A stretch of 64,000 nt of DNA, taken from contig CAWJEE010000027.1 in the NCBI GenBank assembly GCA_963841815.1, forward strand, positions 124,001-188,000. Direction: 5' to 3'. Within the stretch, counting starts at the first letter, position 1, and every line of letters begins with the position of its first letter. Shown here in pieces: positions 28,824 to 38,367 of the stretch. The notes under the pieces are model-generated. The model searched no databases. It had not been told where the DNA came from and saw nothing but the letters and a program-made list of their open reading frames with translations. This stretch comes from JAOUJD01 sp963841815 (GTDB lineage Bacteria > Pseudomonadota > Gammaproteobacteria > Burkholderiales > Burkholderiaceae_F). The position numbers and the translations under genes are program-made.

Positions 28824-29255
28824 CATTGCTCATCAACTCGGCAGCCCTCCGCTCCAAGGCGCAACCCAAACTCCGCAACGCCGCGAGCCGACCCGAGCAA
28901 AGCTGTTGCCGGTCAGCAACGCCGCGCTTCGGCGGATAGCGCCCGACAAGGCCACCGTTTCGATCCCGCGGCCGGGAACCGTCGAATCGTCGGGCGCGAG
29001 GAGTTTCTCCTCGGGAATGAGCGCCCCGCAGGCAGCCCGAAGCTCCATATATCCCGGCACCGCGGCTCGGTCGCTTACCCCTTCGCCGGCTTATGCCCAT
29101 ACCAATCGCCGCCTTATGCCCCCGTCCCGACGGTTGATGCGAGTCAACCGTGCCAGGGGGTGCCGACCAAGAATGCGATCGGGCCATCGGCCAGGCAGTC
29201 ATGACCGATGTGAGATTCCAGGACACACCAAAACAAGATGACTCGGGAGTTGAGA
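28824..29255. other. Gap upstream of the porin gene
   Basis: No gene with recognisable features. The stretch is less GC-rich near 29080-29250 and should contain the promoter of the porin-CYTH transcript. I see no clear promoter pair or operator, and no riboswitch-like structure. Confidence 0.4.
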
Positions 29256-30269
29256 ATGAGCAAGACCGCTGCCAGGACGCTGATCGCCGTCGCGATTTCC
29301 GCGGCCTCCGTGCCCGCCTTCGCGCAGGGCATCACGCTGTACGGTATCGCCGACGTCGGCGTGGCCGTGACCAATTTCGATGGCGACACCCTGACCGCGA
29401 TTCGGGAGAACCGGACGGCGCGCTGGGGCATGCGGGGTGGAGAGAAGCTCGGCAACGGACTGGAAGTCATCTTCCGCCTCGAGGGCGAGATCGACATGGG
29501 TACCGGCCAGTACGGCGACGGCCTGTTCTACCGGCAGGCGTGGGCCGGTTTCCGCGGCGCTTGGGGCACGGCACGCATGGGGCAGACCAAGGACCTGTAC
29601 GACGACCTCAGCGAAGAAATCGATCCGTTCCGCAACGACGGCATCTTCGGGGACTTCAGCAAGCGCGCGTGGCGCGTCGGCATCGTGAAGTCCCGGGTCA
29701 GCAACTCCGTCACGTACGAGTCGCCGAAGATGTCGGGTCTGAGCCTCAAGGGCCAGTATTCGATGGACGAGACGGCCGACGGCACGGGCAACCCCGGATG
29801 GTCGGTGTCGGGCATGTGGGACTGGAAAGACCTCGGCGTGTACGCGGCCTATGACCGTCCGACGCTGACGTCGGCCGGCCCGCAGCCCTCGGCCTGGTTC
29901 GTCGGCGCCTCGTACCAGCTCGGCCCGGTGCGCCTGTCCGGTTCGTACAACTCCGGAGACCTGAACGACGGCACGGCCAAGACCTCTGCCACCGATCTCA
30001 CCTCGTACACGCTCGGCGTCGCATGGAACGTCGGTCCGGGCGTCGCCAAGCTGGCCTACTCGAACATGGACAGTTCGGTCGGCAACAAGAACGCCAGCAT
30101 CCGCGACCTGTCGGCCTGGGGCATCGGCTACGACTACGTGCTGTCGCGCCGGACGACGCTGTACATCATCGGCATGCTGGAAACCGAAGGCCAGTACAAC
30201 TCGACCACGAAGAAATTCGTGACCGGGAACACGAACGGCATCCAACTCGGCATCACGCACCTGTTCTAG
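29256..30269 (+). CDS. Gram-negative trimeric porin (Burkholderia OmpC type)
   Basis: A 337-residue outer-membrane porin. The signal peptide ends at SVPAFAQ, the mature protein begins GITLYGIADVGVAVTNFDGD, and GMRGGEKLGNGLEVIFRLEG plus the final strand IQLGITHLF (C-terminal Phe) are hallmarks of Porin_4 proteins of Burkholderiales. Start taken at 29256 behind GGGAG; an upstream in-frame ATG at 29238 lacks a site. It lies 19 bases before the exported CYTH-like gene, so both are probably cotranscribed. This suggests it admits the substrate of the locus, most likely an anion. Confidence 0.9.
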   Translation: MSKTAARTLIAVAISAASVPAFAQGITLYGIADVGVAVTNFDGDTLTAIRENRTARWGMRGGEKLGNGLEVIFRLEGEIDMGTGQYGDGLFYRQAWAGFRGAWGTARMGQTKDLYDDLSEEIDPFRNDGIFGDFSKRAWRVGIVKSRVSNSVTYESPKMSGLSLKGQYSMDETADGTGNPGWSVSGMWDWKDLGVYAAYDRPTLTSAGPQPSAWFVGASYQLGPVRLSGSYNSGDLNDGTAKTSATDLTSYTLGVAWNVGPGVAKLAYSNMDSSVGNKNASIRDLSAWGIGYDYVLSRRTTLYIIGMLETEGQYNSTTKKFVTGNTNGIQLGITHLF

Positions 30270-30288
30270 AGTCCCCCGGAGGGCGAAC

Positions 30289-31137
30289 ATGAAACGCACG
30301 TTGATCGCCCTGGCGCTCGCCGCCGCGCTGCCCTTCGCAGCGCTGGCGGACGAGCCGATGTCGCGCGAATTCAAGCTGCCCCTGCAGGAGGCTCCCTTCG
30401 CGAAGGGCAGCGTGGACGGAGCCGCGAACGCCTGGGCCGGTGCCTTTGCTGCAATGGTCCAGAAGACCAATGGAGTCACGATCAAGGGAGCGGCCGAGTT
30501 CGACAAGGAGCGAGAGGTCCGCTTCCTCGACACGCCGGGCAACTGCACCCTGCGCGCTGGCGGGTACATCCTGCGCGAGCGAGTGATTCGGCAGGACTAT
30601 CGGCTGACGCTGAAGACGAGGTCGAAGGACGAGGCATGGGTGCGCGCCACGTCGATCGAAGCGCCGGGCGCCGCGACCAAGCTGGAAGAGGATGTGTCGC
30701 CGCCCGCCGACGGCAAGCTGTCCCGCGCGGCGACGTTGCGCCTTGTCCCGCGGCAGGCGCCGAAGACGCTGGCGCAGGCCGCTGAACTGTTCCCCGCCCT
30801 GAAGACGATGGCCGCGACCGACGCACCGCTGCAAGTCGTCGAAGGCCTGCGAGTCAGGGAGGTGGTCTACCAGCTGCCGAGCTGGAAGGTCGGCGGCACC
30901 AAGATCGAACCGGGCCTCGCGCTCTGGTACGACGCGAAGGACGGCAAGCTGCTGTTCGTCGAGGCCGACTTCAGCTACGACGTGCCGGCGGATCCGGCCG
31001 CCGCGCGCGAAGTGGCCGACAAGGCGCAGGCCTTGTTTGCCGCCATGCAGGCGGATGCGGCCTGGTCGGGCAACCGGTCGCAGACCAAGACCGACTTCAC
31101 GTACACGGCCGCCGGCGGAGCCTTCTGCACGAAATGA
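30289..31137 (+). CDS. Exported CYTH-like (triphosphate tunnel) domain protein
   Basis: A 282-residue protein with a signal peptide (MKRTLIALALAAALPFAALA, cleavage before DEP), so it is periplasmic. The mature chain opens with SREFKLPL, which keeps the second Glu and the Lys of the CYTH ExExK strand but has Ser for the first Glu. Then come REVRFLDTPGNCTLRAGGYI, LRER and DYRLTLKTRSKDE, matching the (Y/F)(F/L)DT...L...G..LR.R...LTLK run of CYTH proteins. The C-terminal third ends in FTYTAAGGAF. A GGAGGG ribosome site precedes the ATG. CYTH members hydrolyse or cyclise triphosphates; for this branch the reaction is not known. It sits behind a porin and ahead of the LysR gene. Confidence 0.68.
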   Translation: MKRTLIALALAAALPFAALADEPMSREFKLPLQEAPFAKGSVDGAANAWAGAFAAMVQKTNGVTIKGAAEFDKEREVRFLDTPGNCTLRAGGYILRERVIRQDYRLTLKTRSKDEAWVRATSIEAPGAATKLEEDVSPPADGKLSRAATLRLVPRQAPKTLAQAAELFPALKTMAATDAPLQVVEGLRVREVVYQLPSWKVGGTKIEPGLALWYDAKDGKLLFVEADFSYDVPADPAAAREVADKAQALFAAMQADAAWSGNRSQTKTDFTYTAAGGAFCTK

Positions 31138-31174
31138 CAATCCACCCGGTGCGCTGACCGGGCGAACACGCCGG

Positions 31175-31196
31175 AAGGGCTGCTCAGGCAGCCCTT
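31175..31196. terminator. Hairpin between converging genes
   Basis: AAGGGCTGC and GCAGCCCTT form a nine-base-pair stem around the loop TCAG. The hairpin lies 37 bases after the exported CYTH-like gene, and the LysR stop codon on the other strand falls inside the loop. The following T tract is short, so termination may be weak. Confidence 0.5.
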
Positions 31197-32095
31197 TCGC
31201 GCATCTGCTTCTGCAGGAAGCGGATGAAGACCGTGGCGAGATTGGAGAAACGCCGCTCCTGATGCCAGCACAGCAGCAGATCGCGCTCCAGCGGCACGCC
31301 CGCAACGGTCAGGCTGACGAGGCTGCCCGACTGCAATTCGCGCTCCACCGCGAGCCGGGAGATGATCGACACGCCAAGACCCGACTCCACGGCACGCTTG
31401 ACCGCGCCGACGTTGCCCATCTCGATGACCGACTTCAGCATTACGCCCGCGGCGTGGAGCTGCTGAAACAGGGTTTCGGCGCTCGCCGAATCGGGCGCGG
31501 GCGACACGAAGGGCAGCTCGGCGAGCACCTCCGTCGTGACGACGCCGGCTTCGGCGAGCGGATGCTGCGGCGGCGCGATCAGCACCAGGCGGTCCCGTGC
31601 TATGGACTTCGTGGCAAGGCGCTCGTCGGATTCCGGCGCGCCTTCGCCGATCACCGCCAGGTCCAGTTCGCCGCGCAGGACCATCTCGACCACCTTGTGC
31701 CGCGTGTCGACACGAACGACGAGATCCGCCGCGGGGTAGCGGGTCCGGAACTCGGCGAGGATCCCCGGCAACAGGTAGATGCCCACCACGTGGCTGGCCC
31801 CGATCTTCAGGCTGCCGGCGCCGGGTGTCAGCAGGTCGGCGAGTTCGCCTTCGAACTGGTCGATACGACGCAGGATGTCGTCGGCCGCGACGAGCGCGAG
31901 GCGTCCGGCATCGGTGAGCGCAAGCCGGCGACCCGCTCGATCGAAGAGCCGCGCCTTCAGCGCGGTCTCGAGCGCGACGATCTGCGCACTGACCGCAGGC
32001 TGCGTCAGGTGCAGTTCCTCGGCCGCACGCGAGAAGCTCATGTGGCGTGCGGCAGCGCGGAACGTTCGTAGTTGGGCCAGGGTCATCATCGGCAT
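31184..32095 (-). CDS. LysR-type transcriptional regulator
   Basis: A 303-residue LysR regulator. The N-terminal helix-turn-helix has MTLAQLRTFRAAARHMSFSR, AAEELHLTQPAVSAQIVALE and FDRAGRRLALTDAG. The C-terminal co-inducer domain has SLKIGASHVVGIYLLPGILA and ELDLAVIGEG. The start at 32095 gives the usual LysR N-terminus (MPMMTLAQ); an upstream in-frame ATG adds unrelated residues. It is divergent from the cytoplasmic CYTH gene and converges on the exported CYTH-like gene, so it is the obvious regulator of this locus. The ligand is unknown; CbbR/CysB-type regulators often sense small anions or metabolites. Confidence 0.92.
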   Translation of the reverse strand: MPMMTLAQLRTFRAAARHMSFSRAAEELHLTQPAVSAQIVALETALKARLFDRAGRRLALTDAGRLALVAADDILRRIDQFEGELADLLTPGAGSLKIGASHVVGIYLLPGILAEFRTRYPAADLVVRVDTRHKVVEMVLRGELDLAVIGEGAPESDERLATKSIARDRLVLIAPPQHPLAEAGVVTTEVLAELPFVSPAPDSASAETLFQQLHAAGVMLKSVIEMGNVGAVKRAVESGLGVSIISRLAVERELQSGSLVSLTVAGVPLERDLLLCWHQERRFSNLATVFIRFLQKQMRERAA

Positions 32096-32472
32096 TGGCC
32101 GCCTCGTCGATGTCGAGACGCAAACAGCCAAGCGAACCATCGGTGACGGCGCATGCGCGCAGCTTGTCACGCGTCAAACGCCGACCAGAGCGCCAGCCTG
32201 CCGTGTGCGGACTTGATGTGTCGCAAACCTTTCGGCCACCTCCGAGCGACAGCGGCGCTACAAGAGCACTCGAGGATGCGCCCGACATATGCGATCCCTT
32301 ATGACGACGATTCCAACGTTTGATTGGACGAGCCGGCGACCCCGTTCCTAGACTTGCGGCGTGTACTGGTTGCGCGGTTGCCGCATGTCGAAGACCTCTT
32401 CGCTGCGGGTCCGCGAGCGATCGGACACGAGTGGATTGCCAACGACTGAGCCGGCCGACCCGCCGCGTGGAG
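32096..32472. promoter_or_regulatory. Divergent control region of the CYTH/anion transport locus
   Basis: This 377-base gap lies between the divergent LysR and CYTH genes and must carry both promoters and the LysR site. A candidate dyad is CATA at 32286 with TATG at 32300 (ten bases between), in the most A/T-rich part of the gap. It does not contain a strict T-N11-A core, so the assignment is tentative. Confidence 0.4.
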
Positions 32473-32958
32473 ATGAATGTGGGAAAGGAAATCGAACGCA
32501 AGTTCCTGGTGAACAGGAGCCTGTGGAAGCCGCAGGACGGCGGCACGCACTTCAAGCAGGGCTACCTGAATTCGCAGAAGGAACGCGTGGTGCGCGTCCG
32601 CATCGAGGGTGATCGAGGCCAAGCTGACGATCAAGGGCCTGACCAACGGCGTCACGCGCGCCGAGTTCGAGTACCCGCTGCCGGTCGAGGACGCCGCGCT
32701 GCTGCTCGACAACCTGTGCGAGCAAGCCGCTGATCGACAAGCACCGCCACAAGGAAACCATCGGCGGCAAGACCTGGGAGATCGACGTGTTCCACGGCGA
32801 GAACGAGGGCCTGGTGGTCGCCGAGATCGAACTGGACGTCGGAAGACGAGAGCTTCGAACTGCCCGCGTGGGCCGTGCAAGGAAGTCTCGCAGCGACCCG
32901 CGCTACTTCAACTCGAACCTGCTGAAGAACCCGTATCAGCACCTGGAAGAACAGCTGA
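32473..32958 (+). CDS. CYTH-domain protein, probable inorganic triphosphatase (frameshifted)
   Basis: A cytoplasmic triphosphate tunnel enzyme of about 158 residues. The start MNVGKEIERKFLVNRSLW has the catalytic ExExK motif (E6, E8, K10). HFKQGYLNSQKERVVRVRI, AKLTIKGLTNGVTRAEFEY, KHRHKETIGGKTWEIDVFHG, LVVAEIELDVE and SDPRYFNSNLLKNPY follow in the order of short CYTH proteins such as the Nitrosomonas europaea tripolyphosphatase NE1496. The pieces lie in different frames; extra bases near 32609, 32722, 32841, 32878, 32891 and 32955 restore one chain ending at TGA 32956-32958. No residue of the core is lost, so I regard the gene as intact. It hydrolyses triphosphate if it follows its nearest relatives. 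Confidence 0.8.
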
Positions 32959-32972
32959 GCACGCTCGAGGAC

Positions 32973-34556
32973 ATGAGCACTGTCGTCGAAACTGCCGCGA
33001 GCCCGCAACCAGAAGCTGATGGAGCTTCTGGCGATGGACAAGATGACCTTGTCGTCGAAGGTGCAGGGCGGCGCAGAGCGGCTCGGAAGCGCTGGATGCG
33101 CTATCTGGGCTTCCCGGTCGGCATCCTCGCTGTTCCTGTTGGTGTTCTACCTGCCGAGCCGGCGCCGGGCTGAGCGGCGGCGCGCAGGCCGGAGCCGCCT
33201 GCTTCGCTGCTGGCGCTGGTGTGGTGGGTGACGGAGCCCTTCCCCACCTACGTCACCTCGCTCGTCCTGATGTTCCTGCTGCTGGTCACGCGCACGGCGG
33301 AGCCGAAGGCGATCATGGACGTGCTGGGCATGGAGGTGATCTGGCTGAACCTGCTCGCCTTCATCCTCGAGCTCGATGCTGGTCAAGGTGCGGCTCGCCA
33401 AGCGCATGGCGCTGTGGCTGATCACTGCGCTTCGGCCGCAAGGCGCCGTCCGGCGCTGCTGGCCTTCGTGGTCATCCAGCTGGTGCTCGCCCCGCTGATC
33501 CCCGCGACGGCCGCGCGCGCGGTGATGACGCTGCCGCTGATGATCGTGGTCGCCGCGATCTACGGGGCGACCGAGGAGACCAACAACAACTTCGGCCGCA
33601 ACCTGTTCCTGCTCAACCTGATCGGCATCTCGGTCCTGTCGTCGATGACGATGACCGGCTCGTCGGCCAACCTGATCGCGGTCGGCCTGATCGAGACCAT
33701 GGGCGGCGAGCGCGTCTACTACATGGACTGGGCGCGGCTCGGCACGCCGATCGCGATCACGACGATGCTGCTGATGTGGGTGATCGGCCGCAAGCTGGCT
33801 GTTCCCGATCCCCGCCCCCGAGCAGGTGCCGCAGCTCGACGGCGGGCTCGACGTCGTGCGCAGGCAGTACGCGGAGACTCGGTCCGCTGCGCGCCGAGGA
33901 GAAGAAGGCGCTCGCCATCTTCGGCCTGGTGCTCTTCCTGTGGATGACGGACGTCTTCCACATGCGCTGGTTCGGCGTCGAAATCAGCGCGCGCCTTCGC
34001 CGCTTTGCTCGGCGCCGTCATCGTGCTGTTCCCGCGCTACGGCGTGCTGCAGTGGTCGGAGGCGGACATCCCCTGGCACCTGCTGATCTTCAGCGCCGGC
34101 GCCTACGCCGGCGGGCTCGCGCTCGACGACACCGGCGCCGCCGAGTGGGCGGTCCGCACGCTGTTCGGCGGGCATCGACCTGCAGCGGCGTCCCGTTCGG
34201 CGTCTCGTACACCGTCGTGATCGCCGTGATGATGTACAGCCACCTGCTGACGACCTCGAAGACGGTGCGCACGCTGATCCTGATGCCGATCATCATCACG
34301 CTCGCCAAGGCCCTCGGATGGAGCCCCATCGCCTTCGCGCTGCCGGCCGCGCTCTGCATCGACTGGGTGGTGGGCCTGCCGATCAGCGGCAAGCCGAACG
34401 TGATCCTGTTCTCCACCAACCAGTACTCGGTCATCGACAACTTCAAGTACGGCCTCGTGACCTGCACGATCGGCTTGCTGCTGCTGGTGGTGCTCGGCAG
34501 CGACCTGGTTCCACTGGATCGGCCTGACGCCGGCGTTCTGGGCGGTCGCGCCATGA
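32973..34556 (+). CDS. SLC13/DASS-type sodium-anion symporter (heavily frameshifted)
   Basis: A polytopic permease of about 520 residues, reconstructed from three frames. Recognisable segments are MRYLGFPVGI, VWWVTEPFPTYVTSLVLMFL, EVIWLNLLAFIL, the first hairpin-like TAARAVMTLPLMIVVAAIYG, SSMTMTGSSANLIAVGLIET, VLFLWMTDVFHMRWFGVEIS, VSYTVVIAVMMYSHLLTTSK, ALCIDWVVGLPISGKPNVIL and FSTNQYSVIDNFKYGLVTC. The fold and the paired SNT-like hairpins fit the divalent anion:Na+ symporter family (phosphate, sulfate, dicarboxylates). About fourteen single extra bases (for example 33141, 33369, 33427, 33798, 34502) interrupt it. The start lies 15 bases after the CYTH stop. Its last codons overlap the next gene (ATGA at 34553). 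Confidence 0.78.
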
Positions 34557-35338
34557 ATCGCCTCGCCGCCTTCATTGCACTCGCAGCGGCGTGCGCTTGC
34601 GCGCACGCGGTGACGATCTCGACGTACGTGACCCGGGTCGACGTCGCTGCCGAAGGCCAGAGCCAGGCCGTCGTGCAGTTGACGATCGCGGAGGCGAATG
34701 CCGGCCCGCTGCTCGTGCCGCTCGCTCCCAGCCTGAAGCCGGCAGGGCCGGTGCGACTCGACAGCGCGCCCGCCGGCGTGCAACTGAAGTCGGTCGCGAT
34801 CGCCGACCGGCCGCACCTGGAGCTCGTGTTGCCCGAGGGCGCGGACAAGTCGCTTGTGGTCACCGCGAGCTTCCCGGTCAAGGACGTGCTCGCCGCGCCG
34901 AAAGCCAAGGCGCAAGGCAGGCGCAGCCTGCCCGACGGCAGCACGCTGCTCGACCACACCTTCGTCAACACGCAGCCCTACACGATCGGCAGCTACCGTG
35001 CGCAGATCGTGCTGCCCGAGGGCAGCCGCGTGCACGAGATCCGCGAGCAGGTGCCCAAGGCCAAACGCACGGAGATCGAACCGCGCGTCGCACTGGACGC
35101 GATCGACGGCCGGCAGGGCGCGGTGCTGCAACTCGGCGACGTCGCGGCAGGGCGACCGCGCGTCGATGTCGGTCGAAGTGATTCCGGACACCCGTCGGGT
35201 GGAGCTGGTTGATCGTCGGCCTCGTGCTTTCCGTCGGCTACCTCATCGGGTTTCGCGACCTGGTCGCTCAAACCGGCGACCTCGCCGCTTCCCGCCGTCG
35301 ACCAACCTCAGTTCGAGTCCAAGGAGCGTCATTCATGA
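34553..35338 (+). CDS. Exported, C-terminally membrane-anchored protein of unknown family
   Basis: A signal peptide (MNRLAAFIALAAACACAHA) is followed by about 190 residues with a beta-rich pattern (VTISTYVTRVDVAAEGQSQA, VVQLTIAEANAGPLLVPLAP, HTFVNTQPYTIGSYRAQIVL). After two frame breaks near 35160 and 35207 comes a membrane helix (LLIVGLVLSVGYLIGF), then a short tail. A third break near 35264 leads to a stop TGA at 35336-35338, just inside the next gene's start. I do not recognise the family. Position between an anion permease and a CYTH-like gene, overlapping both, suggests a periplasm-facing accessory of the transporter. Confidence 0.6.
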
Positions 35339-35976
35339 ACGACGTGTTTGCGAAGAACGTGGCCACGTCCGCCGAAGAAGCCGCGAAGATCGTGCCGCGC
35401 GCCGAGTTCCGCGTGTTCGGCCAGAACCTGATCGAAGGCGTCAAGGCCCGCATGTGGAACGGCAAGACCGTGCTGTTCCAGGCGCGCAAGATGCCGCTCG
35501 AAACCTACTTCCTGTCGGCCCGGACCGACGAGGCCAACGTCAAGGTGCGCGACGGGCTGCTCGACATCAAGACCAAGATCGGCGAAACCGCCCGACGGCT
35601 ACGAGATCTTCCAGCCGCGCGGCAAGTTCCAGTTCCCGGTCAAGCGCGCCGATCTCGCGACGATCCTGTCGCACCTGAAGGTCGAGACTGACGCTCGACG
35701 CAGGACAGCTACACGATCGACAGTTCATCGAGATGGCGCGCCGGCACCCCGACCTCGTGCCCGGTGACGGTGGAGAAGATGCGCTACGGATTCACCATCG
35801 ACGGCATCATCTGCGAGTACGCGCAGGTCTGGTTCAACGGCGCGCTGGTCGAGTCGGCCTGCGTCGAAAGCGAGAACTACGACGGCATGCGGCAGGTGAT
35901 CGATGGCCTCGGCCTTGCGCAGATGCCCAACACCAACTACCTGCGTGCGGCGAAGAAGGTCGTCGGCATGTACTGA
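35335..35976 (+). CDS. Cytoplasmic CYTH-like domain protein (frameshifted)
   Basis: About 210 residues with no signal peptide, starting MNDVFAKNVATSAEEAAKIV behind an AAGGAG site. AEFRVFGQNLIEGVKARMW, LETYFLSARTDEANVKVRDG, LLDIKTKIGE, DGYEIFQPRGKFQFPVKRAD, VTVEKMRYGFTIDGIICEYA and QVWFNGALVESACVESENY follow the strand order of a CYTH beta-tunnel (paired charged strands, NVKVRDG...DIKT). The ExExK strand is degenerate (PRAEFRVF). Breaks near 35594, 35690, 35709, 35720 and 35760 fit single extra bases. It may be a regulator or a triphosphate enzyme with changed chemistry; assignment to the superfamily is by pattern only. Confidence 0.6.
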
Positions 35977-36037
35977 AGCACTGGCAGGACGGCGGCACGA
36001 CGAGTCCCGAAGTCGCGCCGCACGCCCGGCGACAACG

Positions 36038-38302
36038 ATGTCCGCGCCGACCCCTAACGGCTGTTCCGCCACGACCGAGCGCGTCTGGCTCGAGTCCGCG
36101 ATGAAGTCGCTGCACCTGCGCGGCGCGGGCAGCGGCGACCTGTGGGGCGGGCTGGCGGCGATGCTGGTCGCTTTTCCGGCGGCGATCGCCTTCGGAGTCA
36201 CGGTCTACGCCGGCATCGGCCCGAGCCTATGTCCCGATCGGCGCGCTCGCGGGGATCATCGGTGCGGTCGTGATCGGCCTCCTCGCCGCGACGCTCGGCG
36301 GCACCGACCGTCTGATCAGCGCCCCCTGCGCGCCGGCCGCGGCGGTGCTGTCCGCATTCGCGATCGAGACGGTGCACACCGGGGCTTCGCCCGAGCTCAT
36401 CCTGCTGCTGATCATCCTGGTCGGCCTGCTCGCGGGCGCCGATCCAGATCGCGCTCGGCGCGGTGGGCATCGGCGGCCTCATCAAGTACATCCCGTACCC
36501 GGTCGTCAGCGGCTACCTGACCGGGGTCGGCCTCATCATCATCGGCAGCCAGGTCGTCAAGGTGCTCGGCACGCCCGACGGTCTGAACTGGTGGCAGCTC
36601 GTTGCTGGCGCCCGGTGCGTGGGACCTGCGCTCGCTGCTCATCGGCGGCGTCACCATCGCCGCCACGGTCACGACGCACCGCGTACTCCTCGCGGGTCCC
36701 CAGCATCATCCTGGGCATCGTCGCCGGTGTCGTCGCCTACTGGTTGCTCGCCCTCGAGGACCCGCAGCTGCGCCAACTGGAGGGCAACCCCCTCGTCATC
36801 GGCGCGATGAGCATCTCCGGCGACGGTTACGTCGGCGCGCTCGCCCGGCGCTGGATGGAAATCCCGAACGTCCACGTCGCGCAGGTCGTCAGCGTGCTGG
36901 TCGCGGCGCTGACGCTCGGCGTACTGCTGTCCATCGACACGCTGAAGACCTGCGTCGTGCTCGACCAGATGACGCGCAGCCGCCACGACTCGAACCGTGA
37001 ACTGATCGCGCAGGGCGTGGCCAACATCAGCGCCAATGCGCTCGGCGGCATCTCCGGCGCGGGGCAGATGGGGGCCACGCTCGTGGGGTTCAACAGCGGG
37101 TCGGTGTCGCGCGCGGCCGGCGTCTACGCGGGGCTCTTCTCGCTGGTCGCCGCCCTGCTCGCCATGGCCTTCGTCGCCTGGGTGCCGGTGGCGACGCTCG
37201 CCGGCATCCTGGTGGTCATCGGCGTGCGGATGATCGACCGCGAACCGCTGCACTTCCTGCGCACGCGCGAGACGCTGCTCGACTTCGGCGTCGTCGCGGC
37301 GGTGGTCGTCGTCGCGCTGACGGTCGGGCTGATCGCGGCGTCGGCGGTCGGCGTGGGACTGGCGATGGTGCTGTTCGTGCGCGAGCAGAGCAGCGGCACG
37401 GTGGTGCGCCACAAGGTCTCGCTCGGGCAGACGCCGTCGAGCTGGCACCGTCCGCAGTGGGAGATCGACGTCCTGAACGAAAAGAGCGACAAGGCGGTCG
37501 TCTTCGGACTGCAGGGCAGCCTCTTCTTCGGCAACACCTACCAGCTTTACACCGACCTCGAGCAGGAGATCGCGACGCGCGAGCTACGTCATCATCGACC
37601 TGCGCCGCGTGCGGTCGATCGATGTCACGGCGGCGCATCTGTTCAAGCAGATCCGCGAGACGATCAAGGAGCGCGGCGCCACCCTCGTCCTGTGCGGCGT
37701 GCGCGACGGCAGGCGGCAACATCCGCGAACTGCTGAGCAACAGCGGGCTGATGCGCCCGCAGAGCCGGACCGTGCGCGTGTTCCCGGACCTCGACACCGC
37801 GATCGCCTGGGTCGAGGACCGCCTGCTGGGGGAAGCCGAGAACGGCGCGCGCGACGAGACGCCGATGGCGCTGCGCGAGATGGAACTCTTCGCCGACTAC
37901 AAGGCCGAGACGCTGCGGGATCTCGAGGCCGTGATGGAGGTCCGGCGATATGCCGCGGGCTCCGTCATCTACGAACGCGGCGCGCGCGGCGACGAGCTCT
38001 TCTGGGTCCGGTGCGGCACCGTGCGCCTGATCGCGTCCCGGGAAGACAGCGGCCAGCGGCCGATGGCGACCTTCGGCCGCGGCGACTTCTTCGGCGGGCT
38101 CGCGTTCCTCGACCGCAATCCCCGGCCGAACACGGCCGTCGCCGTCACGGATACCGAGGTGTACGTGCTCAACCAGGAACGCTTCGACCAGGTCGCGCGG
38201 GTGCACCGCAAGCTGGCCTTCAACCTGGCGATGGCGATGGCGCGCGTGGTCGCGGCGCGCCTGCGCCGCACCGAGGCCAAGCTCGCGATGCTGCAGGAAT
38301 AG
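36038..38302 (+). CDS. SulP anion permease with STAS and cyclic-nucleotide-binding domains (frameshifted)
   Basis: About 750 residues. The membrane domain has AAMLVAFPAAIAFGVTVYAG, YIPYPVVSGYLTGVGLIIIG, ANISANALGGISGAGQMGAT and AGILVVIGVRMIDREPLHFL, typical of SulP/SLC26 carriers. A STAS domain (AVVFGLQGSLFFGNTYQLYT, VRSIDVTAAHLFKQI) follows from about 37490 to 37820. A cNMP-binding domain comes next (RYAAGSVIYERGARGDELFW, VRLIASRE, FGRGDFFGGLAFLDRNPRPN) from 37870 to the stop. The phosphate-binding cassette has RPNTAV where CAP has an RSA-type Arg, so nucleotide binding is plausible. Breaks at about 36228, 36443, 36610, 36700, 37585 and 37713 fit single extra bases. A second anion importer in the locus. 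Confidence 0.8.
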
Positions 38303-38367
38303 AACCGGCCGGACGATCCGGGACGAGAACGAAAACAAGATCGAAATCGAACGAAGGGAGTGAGTCC

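Noticed and set aside
32286..32303. CATA-N10-TATG dyad as a proven LysR binding site.
   Set aside because: It lacks a strict T-N11-A core, so I list the region only as a control region.
32600..37800. The extra bases seem to fall exactly between codons, which might suggest a programmed feature.
   Set aside because: Any four-base run can be read as one codon plus one base, so the placement is an artefact of parsing. Where the expected residue is known (TRVHC in gloB) the extra base falls inside a codon.
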